Part shown: piece by piece, positions 27,459 through 35,872 of the stretch | Position numbering within the stretch: position 1 is the stretch's first letter | Layout: each line of letters begins with the position of its first letter | Assembly (NCBI GenBank): GCA_002493635.1 | Contig: DKZL01000071.1 | Span: 13,771 to 77,770 of the forward strand | Direction of reading: 5' to 3' | From: Ruminococcaceae bacterium UBA7075 | GTDB lineage: Bacteria; Bacillota; Clostridia; Oscillospirales; Acutalibacteraceae | DNA: 64,000 bases | Made by a program: the position numbers and the translations under genes | The notes under the pieces: generated by a model | Seen by the model: the letters and a program-made list of their open reading frames with translations, nothing else | The model's database searches: none | What the model was told of the DNA's origin: nothing

Positions 27459-27856
27459 AATCTCTAACTCCTTTAACCGGGACTGTTTCAGCTAAGGGGC
27501 ATAACCCCTTTTAAATACGGCAAGCTGCTTTTATACAATTAATAACCAGCAATAAATTGTAATTTTGCCGATTATAAAACATTTCTGCTTATCAGCAGAC
27601 GAGAAAGCATCCTGCCAAAGTTATACTATCTTCATTTTAAATATTATAACAAACCTATTATAACATTTATTTTCACAAAATACTATAAATCTTGTAAATT
27701 TGACAAAACTTTGTGCATAGTGCATTAAAAAGTGTATTAATTTTTTTCATATCGGATAGTTGATTAGCATTAACCAATATAAATATATTCATAAAGTGAA
27801 TGATATAACGATATTTCCGTTAGTTGTTGGCATATAACTGTCCGAACATTTTCCTA
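27459..27856 (-). promoter_or_regulatory. AT-rich leader and promoter region of hydCBA
   Basis: No coding sequence seen on either strand. Read on the minus strand, the interval contains two TATAAT-like boxes at about 27640-27665, a short hairpin (AAGGGG/CCCCTT) at about 27495-27511 in the leader, and a partial dyad TTGTCAAATTTACAAG near 27695 that only loosely resembles a redox-sensor (Rex) site. No promoter with both boxes at good spacing could be fixed, so the operon start remains open. Confidence 0.4.
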
Positions 27857-27857
27857 T

Positions 27858-27897
27858 AAAAACGACAGACAATTTTTTGTTTTGCCTGTCGTTTTTA
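27858..27897. terminator. Bidirectional terminator downstream of the HPP-like gene
   Basis: AAAAACGACAG and CTGTCGTTTTT form a hairpin with A- and T-runs on both flanks. It ends the minus-strand gene that stops at 27905, 8 bases away. Confidence 0.85.
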
Positions 27898-27904
27898 TGC
27901 AATG

Positions 27905-28858
27905 TTATTCTGTTTTGAGATTATTATGTTTGTTCATAAGTTTTGTTTTATTCCTGAAAATGAGCAATGCAAGTCCCATAAATACGCTTACCCCTGCAAG
28001 AATTTCAATAGGGTACAAAAACAGCTTTTCCTGCGGTATAAGCATAGCAAGGGTTGTTAATGCACCGGCAGGAGGCAGGTACATTTTAAAAAGATGAAGT
28101 ATTGCAAGCATTATAATTGTTGCCGTTACAGCAGAAAATGTCAGAGGCAATCTAAGTTGTACGGTGCAAAAATACCGACACACCGTACCTACGAATGCAC
28201 ATAACAATATAAGTAAAACTGTTTTTATCGGTTTTTGTCTTGCTTTGCAGTTGCGTCGTGTGAATTCTGTAAATGCAACCAGAACAGGCGGAGCAACAGC
28301 AAAACCAAAATTAAAATTTGTTGCAAAAGCAATGCAGATAACTGCTGTCAGCGACCGTAAAATCAAATCATAAAAATCTTTTCTTTTTGGAAGCGGCTGA
28401 GGAATGTATGCTTCATATTCCTTAAATTTTAATTTTTCAAGCAAAATACTGCCAAGTAAAATAAGTGCAGTAAGCAAAATTGCCGCAACAGGATAAATTA
28501 TACTCTTTGTTCCAAGCATAACAGGCAGTATAGCTGCTGAAATCATTGGTGCAAAGCTTGTTTTTGAAAAGATAAAAATAAACTGGCATATAATAAATGC
28601 GATCGACATTTTAAGCCATAAGGGGAGAGGTACAAAAAGTGAAATCATTAGTCCGAGTACCGAACAAATGCTTATTAAAATAAGTATTCTTGCTTTATTT
28701 ACCTGCCAGCTTCTGTGTGGAGCTATAAAAAGTCCTATGGCTATTGCTGTGATTTCAGGAAAAATTATCTCTTTTTCCCCAAGCACTTCTGATGCACCAA
28801 CCATAATTGCGATGATGAGCATTGTCAAAATATAGTTTGGAATTTGTTTTAGGTTCAT
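27905..28858 (-). CDS. HPP-like integral membrane protein
   Basis: A 317-residue protein with about 9-10 hydrophobic segments. I chose the ATG at 28858, because GAGGG is positioned before it; the ATG at 28876 has no ribosome binding site. Two similar halves are suggested by APMISAAILPVML and VAPPVLVAFTEF in parallel positions. Near the end PPAGALTTLAMLIPQ recalls the HPP-family signature (proline-rich loop before Ala-rich helix). Members include nitrite-transport-related proteins, but most are uncharacterised. It appears monocistronic, divergent from the sodium symporter gene. Confidence 0.6.
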   Translation of the reverse strand: MNLKQIPNYILTMLIIAIMVGASEVLGEKEIIFPEITAIAIGLFIAPHRSWQVNKARILILISICSVLGLMISLFVPLPLWLKMSIAFIICQFIFIFSKTSFAPMISAAILPVMLGTKSIIYPVAAILLTALILLGSILLEKLKFKEYEAYIPQPLPKRKDFYDLILRSLTAVICIAFATNFNFGFAVAPPVLVAFTEFTRRNCKARQKPIKTVLLILLCAFVGTVCRYFCTVQLRLPLTFSAVTATIIMLAILHLFKMYLPPAGALTTLAMLIPQEKLFLYPIEILAGVSVFMGLALLIFRNKTKLMNKHNNLKTE

Positions 28859-28968
28859 AGTATCTAACACCCTCATAATAAAAATAATTCATATTGCTTT
28901 AAAAGTCAATAATCGGTATTTGTAATAAATTTATTATTATTTTTGATTATCTGTCATTGATAAAATAC

Positions 28969-28997
28969 TTGAAATTTCGACGAAAATTTTGTACAAT
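28969..28997 (+). promoter_or_regulatory. Sigma-A promoter of the sodium symporter gene
   Basis: TTGAAA, 17-base spacer, TACAAT, located 55 bases before the start codon at 29052. Confidence 0.65.
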
Positions 28998-29051
28998 ATT
29001 TAGGTGGATATGATTTATTAATAAGAAATTGAATATTGAGGAGAGATATTA

Positions 29052-30419
29052 ATGAAAAGAGAGCGGCTTGGCAGCAGATTGGGATTTATTCTGATAAGCG
29101 CAGGGTGTGCAATCGGAATCGGCAATGTATGGAAGTTTCCTTATATGGCAGGTGAAAACGGAGGAGGAATATTCGTACTGATATATCTGTTTTTCCTTGC
29201 AATACTTGGTTTGCCCGTAATGACAATGGAGTTTGCAATGGGACGTGCAAGTCAGAAAAGTCCCGTAAGAATTTATCATCAGCTTGCTCCAAAAAAGAAA
29301 GCGTGGAGAGCTCAGGGATATGCAGCATTTGCAGGAAATTATTTGCTGATGATGTTTTATACTACCGTAGCAGGATGGATGCTTCACTATTTTGTATCTA
29401 CGGCTACCGGTACTTTTAACGGACTTAACTCGGAACAGGTATCAGGGGAATTTTCAAATATGCTGTCTGATACTCCTTCAATGCTTATTTATATGGGCAT
29501 AGTAGTTGCGGTAGGTTTTTTTGTTTGCTCGTTCGGATTGCAGAAGGGGTTAGAGCGAGTTACAAAATTTATGATGATTGCACTGCTTGCAATTATGATA
29601 TTGCTTGCATTTTACAGTGTATTCCTTATTGACGGTTCGGACGGACTTGCATACTACCTTATTCCGAATTTTGAAAATATTGAACAGATTGGAATTGTTA
29701 ATGTAATCGTAGCGGCGATGAATCAGGCATTTTTTACACTTAGCCTCGGTATAGGAGCAATGGCTATTTTCGGAAGCTACATAGGCAAAGAACGCTCTTT
29801 GCTTGGCGAATCAATAAATGTAGCCGTGCTTGATACATTAGTAGCAATAACATCAGGACTTATTATATTCCCGACTTGCGCAGCATTTAATGTTGAAGTA
29901 GACAGCGGTCCGAGCCTTATCTTTATTACTTTGCCGAATCTGTTTAACAGTCTGCCCGGAGGTATGATATGGGGAAGTCTGTTCTTCGTGTTTATGTCCT
30001 TTGCCGCACTTTCAACCGTTCTTGCCGTATTTGAAAACATAATTTCCTGTACGGTCGATATGCTTAATTGCAGCAGAAAAAAGGCTTGTATAATTAACGG
30101 TGTCCTTTTGTTTTTACTCTCACTCCCATGTGCATTAGGTTTCAATTTATTGTCAGGAGTTCATCCGTTCGGCGGCACATCGTCGATAATGGATTTTGAA
30201 GATTTTCTCGTAAGCAATATAATTCTTCCTCTCGGTTCACTGTGCTATGTAATCTTCTGTGTTTCAAAATTCGGATGGGGCTGGAAGAATTTCAAGGCTG
30301 AAGCAAATACCGGTAAAGGTGCTAAGATTGCCGGCTGGATGAGGGGTTATATGACATTTGTGCTCCCTGTAATAATTCTGATTGTGTTTGTTCTGGGCTT
30401 GTACAATTTCTTTAAATGA
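29052..30419 (+). CDS. Neurotransmitter:sodium symporter (NSS) family transporter
   Basis: A 455-residue LeuT-fold Na+-coupled transporter with about 11-12 membrane segments, likely importing an amino acid. The first segment has GFILISAGCAIGIGNVWKFP, the NSS signature with the unwound Na+/substrate site, followed by YMAGENGGGIFVLIYLFF. ALSLG-type residues occur in FFTLSLGIGAMAIFGSYI. The final span ends FVLGLYNFFK. GAGGAGAG precedes the ATG. Bacterial members usually have 11 segments. The substrate cannot be read from sequence. Confidence 0.93.
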   Translation: MKRERLGSRLGFILISAGCAIGIGNVWKFPYMAGENGGGIFVLIYLFFLAILGLPVMTMEFAMGRASQKSPVRIYHQLAPKKKAWRAQGYAAFAGNYLLMMFYTTVAGWMLHYFVSTATGTFNGLNSEQVSGEFSNMLSDTPSMLIYMGIVVAVGFFVCSFGLQKGLERVTKFMMIALLAIMILLAFYSVFLIDGSDGLAYYLIPNFENIEQIGIVNVIVAAMNQAFFTLSLGIGAMAIFGSYIGKERSLLGESINVAVLDTLVAITSGLIIFPTCAAFNVEVDSGPSLIFITLPNLFNSLPGGMIWGSLFFVFMSFAALSTVLAVFENIISCTVDMLNCSRKKACIINGVLLFLLSLPCALGFNLLSGVHPFGGTSSIMDFEDFLVSNIILPLGSLCYVIFCVSKFGWGWKNFKAEANTGKGAKIAGWMRGYMTFVLPVIILIVFVLGLYNFFK

Positions 30420-30515
30420 TTAATTAAGGACAAATCTTTGCAAGAAATGACAGGACAGATTTAATCCGAACTGATAGAATATTCTCATCAAAGGCAAACA
30501 AAAGGGGATAAAACT

Positions 30516-31406
30516 GTGGAATGGATTGAAAGTATAAGGAAAACTATTGATTATACCGAAAAGCATTTGCTTGATGAGCTTCATATCGAGGAGATTTCCA
30601 AAATAGTTGCAATCTCTCCGTGCTATCTTCAAAACGGTTTTAAGATAATAACAGGTTACACGATAGCTGAATATATCAGAAACCGCAGGCTGTATTTGTC
30701 TGCATTGGAAGTTATAGCAAATAAAACAAAGATAATTGATATAGCTTACAAATACGGTTATGATACGCCTGAAAGCTTTACAAAGGCTTTTTCAAGATTC
30801 CACGGTGTTTCTCCTAATCTGATGAGAAAAAGTCCGGACAAAATTAAAATTTTCTTGCCTTTGAAAATAAAAATTTCCATTCAGGGAGGAAACTATATGA
30901 ATTATGTTGTAGAAAAAATTGAGAATTTCAAGGTTGTAGGATTTGAAAGGGAGTTTTCTTTTGAAACAAGCTATCAGGAAATTCCTAAATTCTGGGATGA
31001 GTTTTGTCAGAAGTATATGTCGCCTCTTATGTCAAAGCAAACACCCGAAACCGAAATTGAAAAAACAATTTGTAATTGTCATGTAGGGGAGTACGGAGTT
31101 TGCATCGACGATATAGGCAAGGACGGCAAATTCAGATATTTGATTGCCGGAAGATATACAGGCGGCGAAATCCCGGAAGGTATGGTAAGCTATGAATTGC
31201 CTGATGCAGAGTGGGCAAAATTTACTTGCATAGGTCCTATGCCTGAATCATTGCAGTCATTAAACACAAAGCTCTTTAAGGAATGGTTACCCGGCAACCC
31301 CGATTATAAAATAGCTATGGGTGTAAATATTGAATGGTATGCTGAAGGTGACACAAAATCAGCAGACTATGAAAGCGGTATCTGGATTCCCGTAGTCAGA
31401 AAATAA
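30516..31406 (+). CDS. AraC-family regulator with GyrI-like effector domain
   Basis: A 296-residue regulator with the GTG start preceded by AAAGGGG. Residues 1-105 hold two helix-turn-helix motifs (LLDELHIEEISKIVAISPCY and IDIAYKYGYDTPESFTKAFS, followed by RFHGVSPNLMRK). Residues about 130-295 form a GyrI-like/effector-binding domain (NFKVVGFEREFSFE ... WIPVVRK). This is the Rob/TipA-like design in which the second domain binds small amphipathic molecules. The target genes may be the downstream hypothetical or ABC-F genes, but that is speculation. Confidence 0.9.
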   Translation: MEWIESIRKTIDYTEKHLLDELHIEEISKIVAISPCYLQNGFKIITGYTIAEYIRNRRLYLSALEVIANKTKIIDIAYKYGYDTPESFTKAFSRFHGVSPNLMRKSPDKIKIFLPLKIKISIQGGNYMNYVVEKIENFKVVGFEREFSFETSYQEIPKFWDEFCQKYMSPLMSKQTPETEIEKTICNCHVGEYGVCIDDIGKDGKFRYLIAGRYTGGEIPEGMVSYELPDAEWAKFTCIGPMPESLQSLNTKLFKEWLPGNPDYKIAMGVNIEWYAEGDTKSADYESGIWIPVVRK

Positions 31407-31514
31407 TAAATCTCATACTAATGCTAAACACTATCAAAAATAGGTGCTTAATATAGTACAAATAACTGATGATGAGGATTTAAGATGGCTGCTTAATTTT
31501 TTGAGGTGAAAGTA

Positions 31515-32261
31515 ATGAAAAAAGCGGATATAATTTTTGAAAAAGTTAATAAGTTGATTTGTGCGTACGCAAGCGGAAAATTAGGCGGAGAAAAGATGCC
31601 TGAAGATGAAAATCCACATCTTGAAAAACCCTCAAAAGAAAACTATATGTATTTTACTTTGCCAATGGCTTTGAATTATCAGAGGAATTCATATAAATTA
31701 TGGGAATGTGCTAACAGAATGTACGCTGATAAAAATTCTGTAAAAGTATTCGACAGCAAAAGTGTTTGTGCTATGCAAATTAGCATGTTGCAGGATTATC
31801 TTGTAAAAAACAAAGTCGCACTTCAGCCAAATAAGCAGCCCGTTATTTGGAAAACATTGTGTGAAACTATTGAAAATAAACTTGATGGAGATATAAGAAA
31901 CCTATTTTCACGTAATCACTATTCAGTACAGCAGGTAAAGGAGTATATAGCAGTTAATAAAAAGTCTTTTCCATATCTGGGCGGAAAGAAGATATGTAAT
32001 TACTGGTTGTATGTCATTGAACAATATACAGATATTCAGTTTGCTGACAGAGAGAATATTACTGTTGCTCCGGATACTCATATAATTCAGGCAAGCGAAA
32101 AACTCGGAATCATATCTCCGTCAGAGAGGCAGCAATCAGATGTGCAAGCCATAGTAGCTGAACGTTGGAAAAACCTTTTGCAGGGTTCAAAGTTGGTACC
32201 AATAGATGTTCATACGCCGTTGTGGCTGTGGAGCCGTGGAAAATTTTCTGTTGAAATTTAA
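31515..32261 (+). CDS. Uncharacterised protein, weakly like helix-hairpin-helix DNA glycosylases
   Basis: A 248-residue soluble protein. The ATG at 31515 follows GAGGTG; the longer frame from GTG 31506 overlaps the binding site. The middle part is helical (YSVQQVKEYIAVNKKSFPYL, then GGKKICNYWLYVIEQY), and the C-terminus has KLVPIDVHTPLWLWSRG. The G-G-K-x-x-x-Y-W and P-I-D-V-H-T-x-x-W patterns recall base-excision HhH proteins (e.g. the AGOG type), but I cannot confirm catalytic residues. It stands alone and is followed by a strong terminator. Confidence 0.5.
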   Translation: MKKADIIFEKVNKLICAYASGKLGGEKMPEDENPHLEKPSKENYMYFTLPMALNYQRNSYKLWECANRMYADKNSVKVFDSKSVCAMQISMLQDYLVKNKVALQPNKQPVIWKTLCETIENKLDGDIRNLFSRNHYSVQQVKEYIAVNKKSFPYLGGKKICNYWLYVIEQYTDIQFADRENITVAPDTHIIQASEKLGIISPSERQQSDVQAIVAERWKNLLQGSKLVPIDVHTPLWLWSRGKFSVEI

Positions 32262-32289
32262 AAATTATGCACTGTTTATATTTTATAAA

Positions 32290-32322
32290 GCCAACTGATT
32301 TCATTTTTTGGAATCAGTTGGC
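32290..32322. terminator. Terminator after the 31515 gene
   Basis: GCCAACTGATT and AATCAGTTGGC form an 11-bp perfect stem followed by TATTTTGATTT on the + strand. Confidence 0.85.
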
Positions 32323-32353
32323 TATTTTGATTTGTTATGAAAACAAAAAACTG

Positions 32354-32382
32354 TTGACACACTAAATTTAGTGTGTTAGAAT
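32354..32382 (+). promoter_or_regulatory. Promoter with 20-bp palindromic operator in the spacer (ABC-F gene)
   Basis: TTGACA, a 17-base spacer and TAGAAT. The stretch 32357-32376 is a perfect 20-bp palindrome, half-site ACACACTAAA, that fills the spacer and overlaps the -35 box. A dimeric repressor bound there would block RNA polymerase. No repressor gene is adjacent. Confidence 0.75.
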
Positions 32383-32409
32383 GTCAGTATCTTAGAGAGA
32401 GGTGAAAAG

Positions 32410-32421
32410 ATGAGAAAATAA
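32410..32421 (+). CDS. Three-codon leader peptide (Met-Arg-Lys)
   Basis: ATG AGA AAA TAA, with GAGAGAGGTG positioned 7-16 bases before it. A strong ribosome binding site in front of a frame this short has no evident use other than regulation, and its start codon is part of a potential RNA stem. Confidence 0.5.
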   Translation: MRK

Positions 32422-32600
32422 TTTACTTTTGATTACGTGAATAATTCTGACGGTATGTATGATTATGTGCGTACTGTTTTTCATGTTGCCAAAAGTGGAT
32501 TATGTTCTCATAACCTCTCTTTTTGTTTGCATAAAAATTATTGTAAGTGACGGATTTTGTAATATCATTTCTCCGATTATATGAGGTTATAGTATGTAAT

Positions 32601-32637
32601 GGAACTGTTTGGCAGCAAGCGGTTCCTTTATTTTTTT
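32601..32637 (+). terminator. Intrinsic terminator in the ABC-F leader
   Basis: GGAACTGTTTG pairs with CAAGCGGTTCC (11 pairs, two of them G-T) around loop GCAG, followed by TTTATTTTTTT. It lies 40 bases before the start codon, so it would block expression unless prevented from folding. Confidence 0.8.
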
Positions 32638-32677
32638 AAAGGAAACTTTATAGGGAACTTTACGAGGAGGAATCTAT

Positions 32678-34204
32678 ATGGCACAAATAAGTGTAAATAA
32701 TCTTACTTTTTATTATGACGGGAGCTTTGATAATATATTTGAGAATGTATCGTTTTCAATTGATACTAATTGGAAGCTCGGATTAATCGGCAGAAACGGA
32801 AAAGGTAAAACGACATTTTTAAATTTATTATTAGGAAAATATTCATATAAAGGCTCAATAGATACTTCTGCAGTGTTTGATTATTTTCCGTATCAGATTA
32901 CGGAAAGTCAGGTGCAGTTATCAGCGGCAGATTTTATTGAAGAGCTGAAGTCGGGGTGTGAAGAATGGCGAGTAATTTGTGAGTTGGCAGAGTTAGGAGA
33001 AAGTGCAGAAATACTTTACAGACCTTTTATGACGCTTAGTCCGGGAGAGCGTACAAAAGTTTTATTGGCTGTTTTGTTTTCCGAAGATAATAATTTTTTA
33101 TTGATAGATGAGCCGACTAATCATCTGGATAAAGAGGCAAGAGAAGCGGTAAAAAAATATTTGGCGTCAAAGAAAGGATTCATTCTTGTATCACACGACA
33201 GGGATTTACTGGATGCCTGCATAGACCATTGCTTAGTGCTGAATAGAAAAAGTATTGAAGTTCAAAACGGCAAATTCTCTGATTGGTGGGAAAATAAGCA
33301 GAGGAAAGACCGATTTGCTATTGCAGAAAACCAAAAACATATGAAAGAGATTATTAAATTAAAACAGGCGGCAAAACGTACTTCAGAGTGGGCAGACCGC
33401 AGTGAACGCACAAAAATTGGCTTTGATCCTATAAAAGAACACGACAGGTCTATAAGCGCAAGGGCATATATCGGTTCAAAAACAAAAAAGATGCAGAGCA
33501 GAGTAAAGCAAATGGAAAAACGGATTAACCGTGAGATAGAAGAAAAGGAGGGGCTTTTGCAGGATTTAGAAAAATCTGTTGACTTGAAATTGACTCAGCT
33601 TTCACATTACAAGAACACGCTTGTAAACATTAAAGATTATAGTTTGAGGTATGAGAATGCAGATTATCCTGCCTTTTCAGGTCTGACATTTTCAATTAAC
33701 AAAGGAGAGCGGGTTGTGCTGTCAGGCAAAAACGGGTGTGGAAAGTCAACACTTATTAAGATGATTTTACAGAAAAGCAATACAAACAGTACTTCTCTGC
33801 CTGTTTCAGAAAAGGGCGTGTGTGAAACTGCTTCCGGACTTATAGTTTCATATATCGGGCAGGATGCGACAGGCTTGAGTGGAGATGTTACAACATTTTG
33901 TATAGAGAATAATTTGGATAAAAGTTTATTCTGCGCAATACTCAGACAGCTTGGTTTTGAGAGGGTACAGTTTCTAAAAAATATGCAGGAATATTCGGAT
34001 GGTCAGAAAAAGAAGATACTGATTGCAGCAAGTTTATTGACTCCGGCTCATCTTTATATCTGGGATGAACCCTTAAACTATATTGATGTGTTTTCAAGAA
34101 TGCAGATTGAGAAATTGTTGCTCAGTTATCAGCCGACAATGTTATTTGTGGAACACGATGTAACATTTTGTAAAAAAATTGCAACGAAAATAATTGAGTT
34201 ATAG
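32678..34204 (+). CDS. ABC-F ribosomal protection protein, Lsa-like
   Basis: A 508-residue soluble protein with two ABC ATPase domains and no membrane part. Domain 1 has GRNGKGKTTFLNLLLGKYS (Walker A), LSPGERTKVLLA (signature) and FLLIDEPTNHLD (Walker B). Domain 2 has SGKNGCGKSTLIKMI and YSDGQKKKILIAA with a WDEPLNYID. The linker between them (residues about 210-300) is long and basic, as in ABC-F antibiotic-resistance proteins that displace drugs from the ribosome. The start MAQISVNNLTFYYD resembles the Lsa/Vga group (lincosamide, pleuromutilin, streptogramin A). Drug spectrum is not deducible. GAGGAGG precedes the ATG. Confidence 0.88.
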   Translation: MAQISVNNLTFYYDGSFDNIFENVSFSIDTNWKLGLIGRNGKGKTTFLNLLLGKYSYKGSIDTSAVFDYFPYQITESQVQLSAADFIEELKSGCEEWRVICELAELGESAEILYRPFMTLSPGERTKVLLAVLFSEDNNFLLIDEPTNHLDKEAREAVKKYLASKKGFILVSHDRDLLDACIDHCLVLNRKSIEVQNGKFSDWWENKQRKDRFAIAENQKHMKEIIKLKQAAKRTSEWADRSERTKIGFDPIKEHDRSISARAYIGSKTKKMQSRVKQMEKRINREIEEKEGLLQDLEKSVDLKLTQLSHYKNTLVNIKDYSLRYENADYPAFSGLTFSINKGERVVLSGKNGCGKSTLIKMILQKSNTNSTSLPVSEKGVCETASGLIVSYIGQDATGLSGDVTTFCIENNLDKSLFCAILRQLGFERVQFLKNMQEYSDGQKKKILIAASLLTPAHLYIWDEPLNYIDVFSRMQIEKLLLSYQPTMLFVEHDVTFCKKIATKIIEL

Positions 34205-34227
34205 AAAGAGGGGAAATGCAGAAAAAC

Positions 34228-34267
34228 AAAAACGACAGAAAGTATAACTTTGCTCTCTGCCGTTTTT
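34228..34267 (+). terminator. Terminator after the ABC-F gene
   Basis: AAAAACG-A-CAGA pairs with TCTG-C-CGTTTTT; the 3' arm merges into a T-run. Confidence 0.75.
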
Positions 34268-34324
34268 CTATTTCGGTATGCAATTTTTTGCAAATGATTA
34301 GACGATAGAAATTTATATAACTAA

Positions 34325-34353
34325 TTGTTAAATTCTTAAATTGATGGTACAAT
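34325..34353 (+). promoter_or_regulatory. Promoter of the first acetyltransferase gene
   Basis: TTGTTA, 17-base spacer, TACAAT. A diverged copy of this promoter region recurs at about 36490-36550 in front of a gene fragment. Confidence 0.6.
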
Positions 34354-34386
34354 TCAAATAGAATATGCTTAGTTATGGTGATGAAT

Positions 34387-34821
34387 ATGATTAGAGAAAT
34401 CAGAACAAATGAACTGAACGAGCTGCTTGAGTTATATACTCATTTGCACGAGCTTGGTATTCCTGAGCACACCGAAAATTTAGAGAAAACATGGGACACA
34501 ATTTGCAATGACGATAATTATCATATTATTGTCTGTGAGGTTGAAGGCAAAATTGTTTCTTCATGTGTGTGCGTGATTATTCCGAATCTTACAAGAAATA
34601 TCCGTCCATATGCTTTTATTGAAAATGTAGTTACCCACGCTGATTACAGAGGAAAAGGCTACGCAACTGCATGTCTGAATTACGCAAAAGAACTTGCACA
34701 GAAAGCTAATTGCTACAAAATGATGTTGCTCACAGGCTCAAAGAGTGAGAACACTTTAAATTTTTATAAAAAAGCAGGCTACAACTCCGAGGATAAAACT
34801 GCATTTATTCAATGGGTATAG
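34387..34821 (+). CDS. GNAT-family N-acetyltransferase
   Basis: A 144-residue GNAT protein. The start at 34387 is supported by the paralogous fragment at 36551, which begins with the same MIREI. The acetyl-CoA binding motif is ENVVTHADYRGKGYATACLN (Q/RxxGxG/A), followed by CYKMMLLTGSKSENTLNFYK and KAGY, all typical. The substrate is unknown. It overlaps no gene but is 11 bp from a second GNAT gene, forming an operon. Confidence 0.9.
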   Translation: MIREIRTNELNELLELYTHLHELGIPEHTENLEKTWDTICNDDNYHIIVCEVEGKIVSSCVCVIIPNLTRNIRPYAFIENVVTHADYRGKGYATACLNYAKELAQKANCYKMMLLTGSKSENTLNFYKKAGYNSEDKTAFIQWV

Positions 34822-34832
34822 GGAGTGATACT

Positions 34833-35300
34833 ATGAGCATAGAATATAGAAAAGCAACGCTTGATGAAGCAGAAAGAGTATGTTATATTGTTCAGCATAC
34901 GAAGGCTGAAATTTATCCCGATTACTATACAAAGGCTGTTGTTGACTTTTTCGGCAGGCTTCACAGCATTGATAGTATAGTTAAAGATATAGAAGCAGGC
35001 AGAATAAGCGTTTTAATCAAAGACGGCAAAATTATCGGCACAGGCAGTCATACCGATAATCACATTACAAGAGTTTATGTTCTGCCTGAGTTTCAGGGAC
35101 AAGGCTACGGCAGTCATATTATGAACGAGTTGGAAAATGAAATTCTCTCAAAATACAATTACTGCGAGCTTGACGCTTCTCTTCCTGCCTGCGTTTTTTA
35201 TGAAAACCGAGGCTTTAAAACAGTAAAGCACGTTAAATACGATATTGGCAACGGTGCTTTTATGATTTATGAGATTATGAGGAAAAATAGAGAACAATGA
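34833..35300 (+). CDS. GNAT-family N-acetyltransferase
   Basis: A 155-residue GNAT protein; ATG 34833 follows GGGAGTG, favoured over the upstream in-frame ATG at 34812. The CoA site is ITRVYVLPEFQGQGYGSHIM, and the C-terminal ACVFYENRGFKTVKH is typical. Substrate unknown. Its stop codon overlaps the start of a degraded HAD-hydrolase frame (ATGA), showing an operon that once continued. Confidence 0.88.
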   Translation: MSIEYRKATLDEAERVCYIVQHTKAEIYPDYYTKAVVDFFGRLHSIDSIVKDIEAGRISVLIKDGKIIGTGSHTDNHITRVYVLPEFQGQGYGSHIMNELENEILSKYNYCELDASLPACVFYENRGFKTVKHVKYDIGNGAFMIYEIMRKNREQ

Positions 35301-35448
35301 AAAGCATAAAGTGGATTTTCTTTGATATAGGCTCGACGCTTGTTGATGAAAGTGTTGCTTTCCGAAAAAGAGTTGAAAAAACGTAGCAAATATAAATGTC
35401 AGCTATGATGACTTTTACAATAACGGTGCTGAAAGTGACCGCCTTTAG
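35297..35448 (+). pseudogene. Degraded HAD-family hydrolase
   Basis: Frame 1 reads MKSIKWIFFDIGSTLVDESV, with the HAD motif I nucleophile (FDIGSTL in place of DxDGTL). It reaches a stop at 35384. Shifting one base back, the reading continues VANINVSYDDFYNNGAESDR to a stop at 35446. The rest of the hydrolase is gone. The start overlaps the acetyltransferase stop. Confidence 0.65.
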
Positions 35449-35512
35449 CGTAGCTTGGGTATAGTAGAAATTTATCGTTCAAGGGAGATTATTTTTCAGT
35501 ATATAACAAAGT

Positions 35513-35737
35513 ACAATTTATGAAATAGGCGGAGGTATTGGAAAATACTCCGAGTGGATTGTTGAAATTGGTCACTATGTTACGCTTATTGAGCTTGCAC
35601 CGACAGAAGTTTATTACGCAAAGAAAAATATGATAACGCCTTACATTGCAGAAGTCGGAGATGCAAGTGAAATTAACAAGTCTGATGATAGTACAGATGT
35701 TATTTTGTTTATGTATTATCCACACACCCTAACATGA
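35513..35737 (+). pseudogene. Fragment of a SAM-dependent methyltransferase
   Basis: An open stretch without a start reads YEIGGGIGKYSEWIVEIGHY, which is motif I of class I methyltransferases (E-x-G-x-G-x-G). It continues with VTLIELAPTEVYYAKKNM and GDASEINKSDDSTDVILFMY, the next motifs, then stops. Both N- and C-terminal parts are missing. Confidence 0.7.
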
Positions 35738-35801
35738 ATAAATGCTGATGGTATTAAGTCCACATTTTATGGTAGTCGGATGAAAATAATCTCAAATAAA
35801 A

Positions 35802-35841
35802 AGCGGATAGGTAATCAATTTAATTTTGATACCTATCCGCT
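35802..35841 (-). terminator. Terminator downstream of cotJC
   Basis: Perfect 12-bp arms AGCGGATAGGTA / TACCTATCCGCT, extended by ATCAA/TTGAT with one bulge. On the minus strand it is followed by TTTTTATTTG, so it ends the cotJ operon. Confidence 0.85.
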
Positions 35842-35872
35842 GATCTCATAAATTGAAGTCAGTTGGCTTTAA

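Larger units (their letters stand above)
32383..32677 (+). promoter_or_regulatory. Attenuator-type leader of the ABC-F gene
   Basis: The leader of about 290 nt contains a three-codon frame with its own ribosome binding site, alternative pairings and a strong terminator before the gene. Segment 32396-32403 plus 32410-32414 (the uORF ribosome binding site and start) can pair with 32513-32520 and 32507-32511. Part of that second segment (32510-32517) can instead pair with 32583-32590 (GAGGTTAT). The terminator at 32601-32637 follows. This fits ribosome-stalling control, known for other ABC-F resistance genes such as vmlR. The switching mechanism itself is inferred. Confidence 0.6.

Noticed and set aside
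27640..27720. Rex redox-repressor site before hydCBA
   Set aside because: TTGTCAAATTTACAAG is too short and its half-sites mismatch the TTGTTAA-N4-TTAACAA pattern. Not strong enough to annotate.
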